Shown here piece by piece: positions 36,689 through 46,562 of a stretch of DNA of 64,000 nucleotides. The DNA is taken from positions 248,001-312,000 of the forward strand of contig JABTUF010000002.1 in assembly GCA_015075645.1 (NCBI GenBank), given 5' to 3'. Position numbers and translations under genes: made by a program. Below the pieces are notes generated by a model. The model was not told where the DNA came from and did not search any database. It saw nothing but the letters and a program-made list of their open reading frames with translations. This DNA comes from Burkholderiales bacterium (GTDB lineage: Bacteria; Pseudomonadota; Gammaproteobacteria; Burkholderiales; Casimicrobiaceae). How positions within the stretch are numbered: the stretch's first letter is position 1; every line of letters begins with the position of its first letter.

Positions 36689-36782
36689 TGGCGGAGACGG
36701 AGGGATTCGAACCCTCGATACAGGTTTTGGCCCGTATGCTCCCTTAGCAGGGGAGTGCCTTCGACCACTCGGCCACGTCTCC
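36689..36782 (-). tRNA. tRNA-Ser (anticodon GCT)
   Basis: A 94-base class II tRNA with encoded CCA. Acceptor stem GGAGACG pairs with CGTCTCC; the anticodon arm is CTCCC-CTGCTAA-GGGAG (anticodon GCT, reads AGC/AGU); there is a long variable arm (CATACGGGCCAAAACCTGTA) and a T arm with GGTTCGAATCC. Confidence 0.97.
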
Positions 36783-36797
36783 GGTGCTGCAACGTCC

Positions 36798-36841
36798 GCG
36801 CAGCCTGTGCTCCGCCCGCATGGGCGGAGCGCAGGCTGCGC
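36798..36841 (-). other. 20-bp palindrome between lysC and tRNA-Ser
   Basis: Arms 36798-36817 and 36822-36841 pair over 20 bp (one G-U) around a 4-base loop. There is no long T-run, so it is a weak intrinsic terminator at best. It lies after the lysC stop and 15 bp upstream of the tRNA-Ser 5' end. It may end lysC transcription or fold in the pre-tRNA leader. Confidence 0.7.
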
Positions 36842-36849
36842 AACATTCA

Positions 36850-36855
36850 ATTTTA
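36850..36855 (-). promoter_or_regulatory. -10-like TAAAAT upstream of tRNA-Ser
   Basis: TAAAAT on the minus strand in one of the few AT-rich stretches here. If used, transcription would begin just before the 20 bp palindrome, placing that hairpin in the tRNA leader. Confidence 0.35.
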
Positions 36856-36965
36856 CCGTCGCGCGCCCGGGGGCGTCCAGCGCGCGGCGGCGGTTTCTCC
36901 CGCGGAATCGCGGGGTTACGCCATCGCCCGCGCGCCCCGCCTGCGCGGCCGGCTGCGCCGCGGAT

Positions 36966-38207
36966 TCAGGCCTGCGCGTGCTCCAGGTCGAACGCCTTGT
37001 GCAGCACGCGCACCGCGAGTTCGAGGTACTTCTCGTCGATCACGACCGCGATCTTGATCTCGGAGGTCGAGATCATCTGGATGTTGATGCCCTCGTCCGC
37101 GAGCGCCTTGAACATGGTCGCGGCGAGCCCGACGTGCGAGCGCATGCCGATGCCGACCACCGAGACCTTCGCGATGCGGTCGTCGCCCTTGATCTCGCGG
37201 CAGTTGAAGGTCTTGCCGCGCTCGTGCTCCAGCACCTCGAGCGCCTTGCGGTACTCGTTCTTGTGGACGGTGAACGAGAAGTCGGTGTGGCCGGAGGCGC
37301 CGATGTTCTGCACGATCATGTCGACGTCGATGTTCGCTGCCGCGATGGGCCCGAGCATCGCGTAGGCGATGCCCGGCCGGTCGTCGACGCCCGTCACCTG
37401 GATGCGCGCCTCGTCGCGGTTGAACGCGATGCCGGAGATGATCGCCTGTTCCATCGTGTCGTCTTCCTCGAAGGTGATGAGCGTGCCGGACGCCGACGAT
37501 TCCGGATCGTCGAGCGAGGACAGCACGCGCAGCTTGACCCGGTACTTGCCCGCGAACTCGACCGCACGGATCTGCAGCACCTTCGATCCCTGGCTCGCGA
37601 GTTCGAGCATTTCCTCGAACGTGATCGCGTCGAGCCGCCGCGCCTCGGGCACGATGCGCGGGTCGGTCGTGTAGACGCCGTCGACGTCGGTGTAGATCTG
37701 GCACTCGTCGGCCCGGAGCGCCGCCGCGAGCGCGACCGCCGAGGTGTCCGACCCGCCGCGGCCGAGCGTGGTCACGTTGCCGTCGCGGTCCACGCCCTGG
37801 AATCCCGCCACGACGACGACCTTGCCGGCGTCGAGGTCGCGACGCATCGCCGCCTCGTCGATCTCGAGGATGCGGGCCTTGGTGTGCGCGCTGTCGGTCA
37901 GCACCTGCACCTGACCGCCGGTGTAGCTTCGCGCCGGAACCCCGATTTCCTGCAGCGCGATCGACAGGAGGCCGATCGTCACCTGCTCGCCGGTGGCCGC
38001 GACGACGTCGAGTTCGCGCGGGTCGGGCGCCGCCGAGAGTTCCTTCGCGAGGCCGAGGAGGCGGTTGGTCTCCCCGCTCATCGCCGAGACGACGACGACC
38101 ACACCATGGCCGAGAGCGCGCCAGTGCGCGACGCGCTTCGCGACGTTCTTGATGCGGTCGGTCGAGCCGACCGAGGTGCCGCCGTACTTCTGGACGATCA
38201 GGGACAT
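36966..38207 (-). CDS. lysC: Aspartate kinase
   Basis: A 413-residue kinase that phosphorylates aspartate, the first step towards lysine, threonine and methionine. The catalytic domain begins V-Q-K-Y-G-G-T-S-V; F-Q-G-V and the G-R-G-G-S-D-T-S-A-V-A segment follow. Two ACT domains fill the last 150 residues (V-T-G-V-D-D-R-P-G-I-A and V-S-V-V-G-I-G-M-R-S). Such monofunctional enzymes are inhibited by lysine and threonine together. It lies 32 bp downstream of fabF on the same strand and supplies the dapCDE pathway encoded elsewhere in the window. Confidence 0.95.
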   Translation of the reverse strand: MSLIVQKYGGTSVGSTDRIKNVAKRVAHWRALGHGVVVVVSAMSGETNRLLGLAKELSAAPDPRELDVVAATGEQVTIGLLSIALQEIGVPARSYTGGQVQVLTDSAHTKARILEIDEAAMRRDLDAGKVVVVAGFQGVDRDGNVTTLGRGGSDTSAVALAAALRADECQIYTDVDGVYTTDPRIVPEARRLDAITFEEMLELASQGSKVLQIRAVEFAGKYRVKLRVLSSLDDPESSASGTLITFEEDDTMEQAIISGIAFNRDEARIQVTGVDDRPGIAYAMLGPIAAANIDVDMIVQNIGASGHTDFSFTVHKNEYRKALEVLEHERGKTFNCREIKGDDRIAKVSVVGIGMRSHVGLAATMFKALADEGINIQMISTSEIKIAVVIDEKYLELAVRVLHKAFDLEHAQA

Positions 38208-38218
38208 GGGCTCAGGCC

Positions 38219-38236
38219 CTCGCGCCGCGGCGCGAG
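38219..38236 (-). other. Perfect 18-bp GC palindrome between fabF and lysC
   Basis: CTCGCGCCG followed by CGGCGCGAG forms a 9 bp perfect palindrome in the 32 bp gap. It has no T-run. It could attenuate read-through from fabF to lysC; this is only inference. Confidence 0.4.
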
Positions 38237-38239
38237 GCG

Positions 38240-39478
38240 CTACAGGGTGCGGAACACGAGCGTCGCGTTGGTGCCGCCGAAGCCGAACGAGTTCGACAGC
38301 GCACCGCCGATCTTCATCCTGCGCGCCTCGCGCGGCACGAAGTCGAGGTCGCAGGCGGGATCGGGGTGGAACAGGTTGGCGGTCGGAGGCGCGACCTGGT
38401 CGCGCAGCGCGAGCACCGTGAACACCGCCTCGACGCCTCCGGCGGCGCCGAGCAGATGGCCGGTCATCGACTTGGTCGAACTGACGGCGAGCTTCGCGGC
38501 GTGGTCGCCGAACGCGCGCTTCACCGCCGTGCACTCGGCGAGATCGCCGAGCGGCGTCGAGGTGCCGTGCGCGTTGATGTAGTCGATGTCGGCGGTGCCC
38601 ATCCGCGCGTTGCGCAAGGCGTTTTGCATCGAGCGCCGCGCGCCGTCGCCGTCCTCGGGCGGTGCGGTGATGTGGTGCGCGTCCGCCGACATCCCGTAGC
38701 CCGCGAGTTCGCAGTAGATGCGCGCGCCGCGCGCCTTCGCGTGCTCGAGTTCCTCGAGCACGACGACGCCGGCGCCCTCGCCCAGCACGAAGCCGTCGCG
38801 GTCCTTGTCCCACGGCCGGCTCGCGGTCGCGGGGTCGTCGTTGCGATGCGACAGCGCGCGCGCCGCGATGAAACCGCCGACGCCCAACGGGCTCACCGTC
38901 GCCTCGGCGCCGCCGGCGACCATCAGGTCGGCGTCGCCGTATTCGATCAGCCGCGCGGCCTCGCCGATGCTGTGGTTGGCGGTCGAGCAGGCGGTCACCG
39001 TCGCGAGGTTCGGTCCCTTGTAGCCGTAGTGGATCGACAGGAGGCCCGAGATCATGTTGATGATCGTGCCCGGCACGAAGAACGGGCTCACCTTGCGCAG
39101 GCCGCCGGCCTGGTACGCGGCGAGCGTTTCCTCGATCATCGGCAGCCCGCCGATGCCCGAGCCCACGCACACGCCCGCGCGCTCCTTGTCGCCGTTCCAG
39201 CCGTCGAGCCCGGCGTCGCGCACCGCCTCCATCGACGCCACGAGCCCGTAGTGGACGAACGTGTCGTAGCGGCGCGCTTCCTTCGCCGAGAGCCACTTCG
39301 ACACGTCGAAGTCCTTGACCTCGCCGGCGATGCGCACCGGGAAGCCGGACGCGTCGAACCGCGTGATCGGCCCGATGCCCGAGCGGCCGGCGACGATCGC
39401 GTCCCAAGCCGCGGCCACGCCGATACCGACCGGCGAGACGACTCCGAGGCCCGTGATGACGACACGACGGCGTGACAT
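38240..39478 (-). CDS. fabF: 3-oxoacyl-ACP synthase II FabF
   Basis: A 412-residue condensing enzyme that elongates acyl-ACP with malonyl-ACP. Catalytic Cys is in V-T-A-C-S-T-A-N, the two histidines are in N-A-H-G-T-S-T-P and T-G-H-L-L-G-A-A-G. The length is typical. It is the last fab gene of the cluster, 108 bp downstream of acpP. The gap contains GC-rich inverted sequence but no gene. Confidence 0.96.
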   Translation of the reverse strand: MSRRRVVITGLGVVSPVGIGVAAAWDAIVAGRSGIGPITRFDASGFPVRIAGEVKDFDVSKWLSAKEARRYDTFVHYGLVASMEAVRDAGLDGWNGDKERAGVCVGSGIGGLPMIEETLAAYQAGGLRKVSPFFVPGTIINMISGLLSIHYGYKGPNLATVTACSTANHSIGEAARLIEYGDADLMVAGGAEATVSPLGVGGFIAARALSHRNDDPATASRPWDKDRDGFVLGEGAGVVVLEELEHAKARGARIYCELAGYGMSADAHHITAPPEDGDGARRSMQNALRNARMGTADIDYINAHGTSTPLGDLAECTAVKRAFGDHAAKLAVSSTKSMTGHLLGAAGGVEAVFTVLALRDQVAPPTANLFHPDPACDLDFVPREARRMKIGGALSNSFGFGGTNATLVFRTL

Positions 39479-39586
39479 GGGTGGTACGAGGTCGGTGGGA
39501 AGGGTGCGGGACGGCGCGCGCCGGACGACGCGCGCCCCCGGACGCGGCGGCGGCGCGGGAGACGCCGCCGGACCGCGAGGCCGGCG

Positions 39587-39826
39587 CTACTTCTTCAGGT
39601 GCGCGCCGACGTAGGTGATCGCCTGCTGGACGGTGGTGATCTTCTCCGCTTCCTCGTCCGGGATCTCGGTCTCGAACTCCTCTTCGAGCGCCATCACCAG
39701 CTCGACCGTGTCGAGCGAGTCCGCGCCCAGATCGTCGACGAACGACGACTCGTTCTTGATGTCGGCTTCGTTCACGCCGAGTTGCTCGGCGACGATCTTC
39801 TTGACGCGTTGTTCCACGTTATCCAT
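39587..39826 (-). CDS. acpP: Acyl carrier protein
   Basis: A 79-residue acidic protein. The phosphopantetheine-bearing serine is in [11 protein letters not shown]. It carries the growing acyl chain for all fab enzymes encoded around it. A strong ribosome site (GGGAGGAG) precedes the ATG and a separate -10-like TAAAAT lies 51 bp upstream, consistent with extra expression of this abundant protein. Confidence 0.98.
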   Translation of the reverse strand: MDNVEQRVKKIVAEQLGVNEADIKNESSFVDDLGADSLDTVELVMALEEEFETEIPDEEAEKITTVQQAITYVGAHLKK

Positions 39827-39876
39827 GCGTCTCCTCCCTCGCGGGACGAATTTGGATGACTACCCCCAAGCCGGCG

Positions 39877-39882
39877 ATTTTA
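39877..39882 (-). promoter_or_regulatory. -10-like TAAAAT for acpP
   Basis: TAAAAT on the minus strand in the 153 bp fabG-acpP gap, 51 bp before the acpP start. An internal promoter for acpP is known in several bacteria, which fits. Confidence 0.42.
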
Positions 39883-39979
39883 CCAGAATGCCCGCCGGTA
39901 CCCCCGTCGGCGCTGCGGGCCCGGCGTACGCCGCGAACCGCATGCGCCAACCGCCGCGAACGACCGCGAACCTCGTCGA

Positions 39980-40729
39980 TCACGCCATGTACATGCCGCC
40001 GTTCACGTGCAGCGTCGCGCCGGTGATGTAGGCGGCCCGCGGCCCCGCCAGGAATGCCACGGCCTCGGCGATGTCCTCCGGCGAACCCAGACGGGCGAGC
40101 GGGATGCGCGCCATCAGCGCATCGCGCTGCGCCTGCGGCAGGGCCTTCGTCATGTCGGTGTCGACGAACCCCGGCGCGACGCAGTTGACCGTGATGGCGC
40201 GGCTGCCGACTTCCTGCGCGAGCGACTTGGTGAAGCCCACCAGCGCCGCCTTCGCCGCGGCGTAGTTCGCCTGCCCGGCGTTGCCGGTCGACCCGACGAC
40301 CGACCCGACCTGAATGATGCGGCCGCGCCGCGCCTTCATCATGCCGCGCAGGCACGCCTTGGCGAGCCGGAACGCGGGCTTGAGGTTGGTCGCCATGATG
40401 GCGTCCCACTCATCGTCCTTCATGCGCACGAGCAGGTTGTCGCGGGTGATCCCGGCGTTGTTGACGAGGATCGCGATCGGGCCGAAGCGCGCTTCGACGT
40501 CGGCGAGCGCCGCGTCGGTCGCCTGCGCGTCGGTCACGTCGAGCCGGATGCCGGTGCCCCGATGCCCCGCTTCCGCGAGCGCCGCAGCGATCGTCGCGGC
40601 GCCCGCATCGGTCGTGGCCGTGCCCACGACGGTCGCGCCGTCGCGCGCGAGCGCGTGCGCGATCGCCCGGCCGATGCCGCGCGTCGCGCCGGTCACCAAT
40701 GCCACCTGCCCGTCGAGTTCCTGCGCCAT
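39980..40729 (-). CDS. fabG: 3-oxoacyl-ACP reductase FabG
   Basis: A 249-residue SDR that reduces 3-oxoacyl-ACP with NADPH. T-G-A-T-R-G-I-G-R near residue 14 binds the cofactor; N-N-A-G-I-T-R-D, catalytic serine in G-S-V-V-G, and Y-A-A-A-K complete the active site. The start is taken at ATG 40729 (M-A-Q-E-L), 12 bp after the fabD stop; an upstream ATG would overlap fabD. Confidence 0.96.
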   Translation of the reverse strand: MAQELDGQVALVTGATRGIGRAIAHALARDGATVVGTATTDAGAATIAAALAEAGHRGTGIRLDVTDAQATDAALADVEARFGPIAILVNNAGITRDNLLVRMKDDEWDAIMATNLKPAFRLAKACLRGMMKARRGRIIQVGSVVGSTGNAGQANYAAAKAALVGFTKSLAQEVGSRAITVNCVAPGFVDTDMTKALPQAQRDALMARIPLARLGSPEDIAEAVAFLAGPRAAYITGATLHVNGGMYMA

Positions 40730-40740
40730 CGTTTCCCTCC

Positions 40741-41676
40741 TCACGCCCCGATCGCCGAGAACGCATCGGCGAGCGAGTGACCGTCGGTGAGCGCATGCGG
40801 CTTCAGTGCCGGATCGATCTTCCGCGCGAGTCCCGAGAGCACGCGTCCCGGCCCCGCCTCGACGACGTCGGTGACGCCGCGCGCGGCGATGGCGCGCACG
40901 GTCTCGGTCCAGCGCACCGGGCTCGCGGCCTGCCTTGCGAGCGCGGCGCGGATGGCGTCGGCGGAAGCGTGCTCGGCGACGTCCGCGTTGTGCAGCACCG
41001 GGATCGACGGTGCCTGGAACGCGACCTGCGCGAGGCGCGAGGCGAGCCGGTCTGCCGCGGGCTTCATCAGCGCGCTGTGGAACGGGCCGGACACCGGCAG
41101 CAGCATGCCGCGCTTCGCGCCGTGCGCCTTCGCGCGTTCGATCGCGCGCTCGACCGCGGCCCGGTGACCGGCGATCACGACCTGCCCGGGCGAGTTGAAG
41201 TTGACCGGCTCGACCACTTCGCCCTGCGCGGCCTCGCGGCAGGCTTCCGCGATCGCCGCATCGTCGCCGCCCAGGATCGCGGCCATCGCGCCGACGCCGG
41301 CGGGCACCGCCTCGGTCATCGCCTGCGCTCGGAAACGCACCAGCGGCACCGCATCGCGGAACGCGAGCGCCCCCGCGGCCACGAGCGCCGTGTATTCACC
41401 CAGGCTGTGGCCCGCCACGACCGAGGGCAGCGCGCCGCCGGCCTCGCGCCAAGCGCGCCAGGCGGCCACGCCCGCGGTCAGCATCACCGGCTGCGTGTTG
41501 GTCGTGAGATTCAGCGCCTCGGCGGGACCGTCGGTCACGAGCGCCCACAGATCCTCGCCCAGCGCCTCGCTCGCCTCGGCGAAGGTCGCGCGCACGGCGG
41601 GATGCGCGTCCCAGCCGGCCATCATGCCGATCGACTGCGAACCCTGCCCCGGAAACACGACCGCGAACGTCGTCAT
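40741..41676 (-). CDS. fabD: Malonyl-CoA:ACP transacylase FabD
   Basis: A 311-residue acyltransferase that moves malonyl from CoA to ACP. Catalytic serine is in G-H-S-L-G-E-Y near residue 92; the oxyanion glutamine is in F-P-G-Q-G-S-Q; and the partner histidine lies in P-F-H-S-A-L-M. It starts 2 bp beyond the fabH stop, so the two are coupled. Confidence 0.96.
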   Translation of the reverse strand: MTTFAVVFPGQGSQSIGMMAGWDAHPAVRATFAEASEALGEDLWALVTDGPAEALNLTTNTQPVMLTAGVAAWRAWREAGGALPSVVAGHSLGEYTALVAAGALAFRDAVPLVRFRAQAMTEAVPAGVGAMAAILGGDDAAIAEACREAAQGEVVEPVNFNSPGQVVIAGHRAAVERAIERAKAHGAKRGMLLPVSGPFHSALMKPAADRLASRLAQVAFQAPSIPVLHNADVAEHASADAIRAALARQAASPVRWTETVRAIAARGVTDVVEAGPGRVLSGLARKIDPALKPHALTDGHSLADAFSAIGA

Positions 41677-41678
41677 CG

Positions 41679-42644
41679 TCAGCTCCAGCGAACCAGCACC
41701 GAACCCCAGGTGAAGCCTCCGCCCACGCCCAGCATCATCACGTGGTCGCCGCGACGGATGCGCCCGTCGCGCACCGCTTCGTCGAGCGCGAGCGGCACCG
41801 ACGCGGCCGAGGTGTTCGCGTGGCGCTCGACCGTGGCGACCACGCGTTCGTGCGGCACGCCGAGGCGCTTCGCGGTCGCGTCCATGATGCGCAGGTTCGC
41901 CTGGTGCGGGATCAGCCAGTCGATCGCCGTGCGCGGGAGCGCCGCGGCGGCGAGCGCCTCGTCGGCGACTTCGGTCAACGAGCGCACGGCCAGCTTGAAC
42001 ACCGCCTGCCCGTCCATCTGGAGGTACGGCCGGCCGACCACCTTGCCGTCGCGCACCTGGCCGGGCACCGACAGGATGCCGCGCTGGCTGCCGTCGGCGT
42101 GCAGGCGCGTCGCGAGGATGCCCGGTTCCGCCGCGGGCACGAGGACCACCGCGCCGGCGCCGTCGCCGAACAGCACGCAGGTGCGCCGGTCGCTCCAGTC
42201 GAGGATGTGCGAATACGTCTCGGCGCCGACCACGAGCGCGTTTCTCGACGCTCCGGTCCGGATCATCGCGTCGGCGACGGAGAGCGCGTAGACGAAGCCC
42301 GAACAGACCGCCTGCACGTCGAAGGCGGGGCCGCCGCGAATGCCCAGCCGGTCCTGCAGGATGCAGGCGGTCGACGGGAAGATCACGTCGGGCGTCGTGG
42401 TCGCGACGATGATCGTGTCGACGTCGGCCGCGACGAGCCCCGCCGACGCGAGCGCGTGCTCCGAGGCGGCGAGCGCGAGATCGGAGGTGAGTTCGCCCTC
42501 GGCGGCGACATGCCGCTGGCGGATGCCGGTGCGCGTGCGCACCCACTCGTCGCTCGTGTCGACGCCGCGCCGCGCGAGTTCGTCGTTGGTCAGCACCTGC
42601 GCGGGCAGGTAGCTGCCGGTACCGGCGATCGTGCTGCTACGCAT
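41679..42644 (-). CDS. fabH: 3-oxoacyl-ACP synthase III FabH
   Basis: A 321-residue initiating condensing enzyme (acetyl-CoA plus malonyl-ACP). The Cys-His-Asn triad is visible: C in A-V-C-S-G-F, H in I-P-H-Q-A-N-L-R-I and N in H-A-N-T-S-A-A-S. It overlaps the plsX stop by 8 bp. Confidence 0.96.
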   Translation of the reverse strand: MRSSTIAGTGSYLPAQVLTNDELARRGVDTSDEWVRTRTGIRQRHVAAEGELTSDLALAASEHALASAGLVAADVDTIIVATTTPDVIFPSTACILQDRLGIRGGPAFDVQAVCSGFVYALSVADAMIRTGASRNALVVGAETYSHILDWSDRRTCVLFGDGAGAVVLVPAAEPGILATRLHADGSQRGILSVPGQVRDGKVVGRPYLQMDGQAVFKLAVRSLTEVADEALAAAALPRTAIDWLIPHQANLRIMDATAKRLGVPHERVVATVERHANTSAASVPLALDEAVRDGRIRRGDHVMMLGVGGGFTWGSVLVRWS

Positions 42645-43680
42645 CGGTCGGGGCGCGTGCCTCGCCGAGCGCGGCGGCGGGCATCGCGGCGATGCGCTGC
42701 GCGATCCGGTCGAGCACGCCGGCGCGGACTTCGGCGTGCGCCTTCGCGATCGCGTGGCGGAACGCGAGCACGTCCGCGCCGCCGTGGCTCTTCACGACGA
42801 CGCCCTTCAGTCCGACGAGCGTGGCGCCGTTCAGCCGGCGCGGATCGATGCGCCGCTTGAAGCGCATCAGCACCGGGTAGGCGATGCCGGCGGCCAGCTT
42901 CGAGAGGACGCCGCGCGTGAATTCGGCCTTCAGGAACTCGTAGAGCATCTGCGCGAGGCCCTCCGAGGTCTTGAGCGCGACGTTGCCGACGAATCCGTCG
43001 CAGACGACCACGTCGGTGGTGCCCTTGTAGATGTCGTCGCCCTCGACGTTGCCGTGGAAGTTCAGCCCCGAGGCCTTCAGGCGCTCGGCGGTCTCCTTCA
43101 CGAGTTCGTTGCCCTTGATGTCCTCCTCGCCGATGTTGAGGAGTCCCACGGTCGGACGCTCGATGTGCTCGACCGAGGAAACGAGCGCGCTGCCCATGGC
43201 CGCGAACTGCACGAGTTGCTCGGGGGTGCAGTTCACGTTCGCGCCCAGGTCGAGCATCGTCACCACGCCCTTCTTGGTCGGGAGCTGCGAGGCGATCGCG
43301 GGCCGGTCGATGCCGGGGAGCGTCTTCAGCACGAAGCGCGCGATGCCCATCAGCGCGCCGGTGTTGCCGGCCGAGACGCAGCCGTGGGCCTCGCCGTCGC
43401 GGACGAGGTTGATCGCGACGCGCATCGACGAGTCCTTCTTGCGTCGCAGCGCGTCGGCGGGCGGGTCGTCCATCTCGACGACCTCGGACGCCGCGTGGAT
43501 GCGGATGCGGTCGCGGGCCGGCGAACGCGCCTTGGCGAGGATGCCCTCGAGCGCCTCGGGACGGCCGACCAGCACGACCGCGGCGTCGGGCGTCTCTTCG
43601 AGGAACGAGAGCGAAGCGGGGACCGTGACCGACGGGCCGTGGTCCCCCCCCATCGCGTCGACCGCGACGGTGATCGTCAT
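42637..43680 (-). CDS. plsX: Phosphate acyltransferase PlsX
   Basis: A 347-residue enzyme that makes acyl-phosphate from acyl-ACP for phospholipid synthesis. The N-terminus [12 protein letters not shown] and the G-N-T-G-A-L-M-G-I and [12 protein letters not shown] segments are family signatures. It connects the ribosomal gene rpmF with the fab genes in the canonical order. A 105 bp gap separates it from rpmF. Confidence 0.96.
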   Translation of the reverse strand: MTITVAVDAMGGDHGPSVTVPASLSFLEETPDAAVVLVGRPEALEGILAKARSPARDRIRIHAASEVVEMDDPPADALRRKKDSSMRVAINLVRDGEAHGCVSAGNTGALMGIARFVLKTLPGIDRPAIASQLPTKKGVVTMLDLGANVNCTPEQLVQFAAMGSALVSSVEHIERPTVGLLNIGEEDIKGNELVKETAERLKASGLNFHGNVEGDDIYKGTTDVVVCDGFVGNVALKTSEGLAQMLYEFLKAEFTRGVLSKLAAGIAYPVLMRFKRRIDPRRLNGATLVGLKGVVVKSHGGADVLAFRHAIAKAHAEVRAGVLDRIAQRIAAMPAAALGEARAPTDA

Positions 43681-43785
43681 CGGGCGGCCGTTCTCGAGCG
43701 GGCCGCCGTCCTGGCGTCGCCGCTTCGGTGCGTCTGGGTCGCTTTGCGGGAGCGACGGCCGGGCGCGCGTGCCACGCGCGTCGCG

Positions 43786-43968
43786 TTACTCGTCCGCCTT
43801 GGTCCGGACGACCTTCTTGCCGCGGTAGTAGCCGCTCGGGCTGATGTGGTGGCGGCGGTGCGTCTCGCCGCTCACCGGTTCCGTGCCGAGGGTCGGCGCG
43901 GCGATGAAGTCGTGGGCGCGGTGCATGCCGCGCTTGCTCGGCGACTTCTTGTTCTGCTGGACAGCCAT
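43786..43968 (-). CDS. rpmF: 50S ribosomal protein L32
   Basis: A 60-residue basic protein, starting [17 protein letters not shown], the conserved L32 N-terminus. The zinc-binding cysteines found in some L32 forms are absent; this is the common Cys-free type. I chose the ATG at 43968 rather than a longer frame, since the family begins exactly here. Confidence 0.97.
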   Translation of the reverse strand: MAVQQNKKSPSKRGMHRAHDFIAAPTLGTEPVSGETHRRHHISPSGYYRGKKVVRTKADE

Positions 43969-44047
43969 GTCGTTCTCCTCGTCCTCTCGCTCGCGACGCG
44001 CCGTTCGATCGGGCGGTCGCATCAGGGTCCTGCCGCCACCGTCGTCC

Positions 44048-44491
44048 TCACGGGCCCGACGGGCATGCTCCTTCGTGGCGAGGCGCGAACGGGAGCGTCA
44101 GCACCAGTTCGTCCTCCACCAGCATCGCGGGCTCGAGCGGCCGGTCGGCGAGGATCACCTCGCCTTCCGACGCGTCGTCGAGCCGCGTCAGTTCCTCGCC
44201 GTTGCCCGCCAGCAGCACCTCGGTGGCCTGCGCGACCGGCCAGTCGAGCCGGCCGAGGCAGCGCTGGCACACCAGCGGGATACTGGCCTGGATCTCGATG
44301 CCGAGCGCCGGATGCCCTTCGGCGCTCGTCCGGCCCTCGATCGTCCAGGCGACCGGGACCGCTTCATCGCCGGGCGCCAGCACGTCCTCGAGGTTCGGCA
44401 ACCGCCGGGCATCGATGGATCCCGACAGCGATGCGCCCTGCTTCGCCAGCCGGAGCGCGTCGAATCGGGCTGCGGGACCGGAACCGGGCAT
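44048..44491 (-). CDS. yceD: YceD family protein (DUF177)
   Basis: A 147-residue protein of the YceD family, encoded just upstream of rpmF in most bacteria and needed for normal 23S rRNA levels in E. coli and plants. The central C-Q-R-C-L-G motif near residue 74 and the later acidic stretch (E-G-E-V-I-L-A-D) are diagnostic. The ATG at 44491 is chosen; longer frames run into the divergent maf promoter. Confidence 0.88.
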   Translation of the reverse strand: MPGSGPAARFDALRLAKQGASLSGSIDARRLPNLEDVLAPGDEAVPVAWTIEGRTSAEGHPALGIEIQASIPLVCQRCLGRLDWPVAQATEVLLAGNGEELTRLDDASEGEVILADRPLEPAMLVEDELVLTLPFAPRHEGACPSGP

Positions 44492-44603
44492 GTCGCCGTC
44501 GCGCGCGCGGCCGGGCGAACCCCCGCACGAAGCGCACAAACGTTGGATAATAGCGTCAGGCGGCCGACATGTCAAAAACTGCCGCAAAAACAACGGGAAT
44601 CCC

Positions 44604-45194
44604 ATGCGTCCGCTCGTGCTGGCCTCGACGTCGCGCTATCGCGCCGCCCTGCTCGACCGTCTCGGCCTGCCGTACCGGCTGGACGCCTCGGGCATCGACG
44701 AGGCCGCACTCCCCGGGGAGTCGGCCGCAGCCGCCTGCATGCGCCTGGCCGAGGCCAAGGCGCGCGCGGTCGCGCCCCGCCACCCGGGCGCCCTGATCCT
44801 GGGCTCCGACCAGATCGCGGACTGCGACGGCCGACACGTCGGCAAGCCGGGAACCCGAGAGCGAGCGCGGGAGCAACTGCGCGCGCAATCCGGGCGCGCG
44901 GTGACGTTCCACACGGGGGTCGCGCTCTTCGATGCGGCGAGCGGCCGCTGCTTCGTCGAGCGCGTCGACGTCGTCAGCCGTTTCCGCGTCCTGTGCGACT
45001 CCGAGATCGAGGCGTACCTCGAGCGCGAATCCGCGCTCGACTGCGCGGGTTCGGTACGCTCGGAGGCGCTCGGCATCGCGCTGTTCGACGCGATCGAGAG
45101 CGACGACCCCACCGCGCTCGTCGGGCTGCCGCTCATCGCGACCTGCCGGCTCCTGCGTCTCGCCGGGGTCGATGTCCTCGACCCGTCGAGATGA
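44604..45194 (+). CDS. Maf-family nucleotide pyrophosphatase (YceF type)
   Basis: A 196-residue housekeeping pyrophosphatase. It begins L-V-L-A-S-T-S-R-Y-R, the Maf signature, and has L-I-L-G-S-D-Q-I-A-D near residue 73 with the catalytic aspartate. The residues after that and the position next to yceD/rpmF suggest the YceF subfamily, which acts on 7-methyl-GTP. A GATAAT at about 44546 could be its -10 box. It overlaps the methyltransferase gene downstream by ATGA. Confidence 0.88.
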   Translation: MRPLVLASTSRYRAALLDRLGLPYRLDASGIDEAALPGESAAAACMRLAEAKARAVAPRHPGALILGSDQIADCDGRHVGKPGTRERAREQLRAQSGRAVTFHTGVALFDAASGRCFVERVDVVSRFRVLCDSEIEAYLERESALDCAGSVRSEALGIALFDAIESDDPTALVGLPLIATCRLLRLAGVDVLDPSR

Positions 45195-45907
45195 GCCACG
45201 CCCGCGGTCCGCTCCTGCTCGTCCCCAACCTGCTCGGCGCGGTGCCGCCCGAGGACGTTCTGCCCGCACGCACGATCGACCTCGCGCGCACGGTCGAACA
45301 TTGGGTGGTCGAGACGCCGAAGGCAGCGCGCGCGTTCCTGAAGTCGCTCTCGCTGCCGCGGCCGATCGCCGAGCTCTCGATCGCACCGCTCGAAGCGGAT
45401 GCCTCGGCGGCCGGGTTGGCGTCGCTGCTGTCGCCCGCCCGGCACGGCCATCCGGTCGGCTTCGTGTCCGATGCGGGCGCGCCCGGAGTGGCCGATCCCG
45501 GCGCGGCGCTCGTCGCTGCGGCGCACGCGTCGGGCATTCGCGTCGTTCCCCTCGTCGGCCCCTCCGCGGTCCTGCTCGCGTTGATGGCTTCGGGCCTCTC
45601 GGGGCAAGCCTTCGCCTTCCACGGCTACCTGCCGGTAGCCGAGGCGGCGCGCTCCGCGCGGCTGCGCGAACTGGAAGCAGACTCGCGCCTGCACGCGAGA
45701 ACCCAGGTCTTCATCGAAACGCCGTACCGCAATGCGGCGATGCTCGCCGCGCTCGTCGCGACGCTCGCACCGCGCACGCGACTCGCCGTGGCGGCGGACC
45801 TCACGACACCGGACGAGTCGGTGGTGATGCGGCCCATCGCCGCGTGGCGCGGCGCGGACGTCGCCGGCTGGCAGCGCAGACCCGCGATCTTCCTGTTCCA
45901 GGCCTGA
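45191..45907 (+). CDS. RsmI-like SAM-dependent methyltransferase
   Basis: A 238-residue tetrapyrrole-methylase-fold protein related to RsmI (16S rRNA C1402 2'-O). It has L-V-P-N-L-L-G near the start, G-F-V-S-D-A-G-A-P-G-V-A-D-P-G in the SAM site, V-V-P-L-V-G-P-S-A-V, and F-I-E-T-P-Y-R-N. It is shorter than RsmI (about 285 residues) and lacks the C-terminal domain, so it is a separate subfamily of unknown target. It is cotranslated with maf. Confidence 0.83.
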   Translation: MSHARGPLLLVPNLLGAVPPEDVLPARTIDLARTVEHWVVETPKAARAFLKSLSLPRPIAELSIAPLEADASAAGLASLLSPARHGHPVGFVSDAGAPGVADPGAALVAAAHASGIRVVPLVGPSAVLLALMASGLSGQAFAFHGYLPVAEAARSARLRELEADSRLHARTQVFIETPYRNAAMLAALVATLAPRTRLAVAADLTTPDESVVMRPIAAWRGADVAGWQRRPAIFLFQA

Positions 45908-45958
45908 TCGCTTCGCGCCCCGGCGCGAGCGTCGAAGCTGTGCAGCGGCGCGGTCGAG

Positions 45959-46411
45959 CTACACCCGGCCTTCCTCCTCCTCGGGCCAGTCCTTGATGTA
46001 GCTCTTGAGCATCCGGTTCTCGAACGACTGCTCCTCGTAGACCGCCTTCGCCACGTCGTGGAACGACACGACGCCCATCAGCGTCGTGCCGTCCATCACC
46101 GGCACGTAGCGCGCGTGACCCTCGAGCATCGTGCGCCGCAGTTCCATGACGTCGAGCCCGGGCGGCGCGGTCAGCGGATCGCGCACGCAGATGTCGCGGA
46201 CCTCGAGCGTCGCGAGCGACCCGCCGTGGCCCGCCAGCGCCTCGAGCACCTCGCGGAAGGTCAGCATGCCGGCGAGGCGGCCATGGTCCATCACGACGAG
46301 CGAGCCGATGTCGTGCTGCGCCATCACGCGCACCGCGTCCATCACCGAGCCGTCCGGACCGACGGTGAACAACGTGTTGCCCTTGATCCTCAGGATCTCG
46401 CTCACGAGCAT
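45959..46411 (-). CDS. Two-CBS-domain protein
   Basis: A 150-residue protein consisting of a pair of CBS domains (about 8-65 and 75-135): V-M-D-A-V-R-V-M-A-Q-H-D-I-G-S-L-V-V-M-D, and P-P-G-L-D-V-M-E-L-R-R-T-M with V-M-D-G-T-T-L-M-G-V-V-S-F. Such Bateman modules bind adenine nucleotides and sense energy state. No fused effector domain is present, so it probably regulates a partner, which cannot be identified here. Confidence 0.88.
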   Translation of the reverse strand: MLVSEILRIKGNTLFTVGPDGSVMDAVRVMAQHDIGSLVVMDHGRLAGMLTFREVLEALAGHGGSLATLEVRDICVRDPLTAPPGLDVMELRRTMLEGHARYVPVMDGTTLMGVVSFHDVAKAVYEEQSFENRMLKSYIKDWPEEEEGRV

Positions 46412-46562
46412 CGCCGCCTCCGCTGCGAACGGTGCCGCATCCCGCGGCCCCCGAGGATGAGGTTACGCCCGCGGGGCGCTCGCGCGCAATGCCGGGAGAC
46501 GGCGCGGGTGCCGCGCCCTCCGCCGGTGGCTGCGCTGGCGGAAGGCCTCGCCCGAGCCGAGC

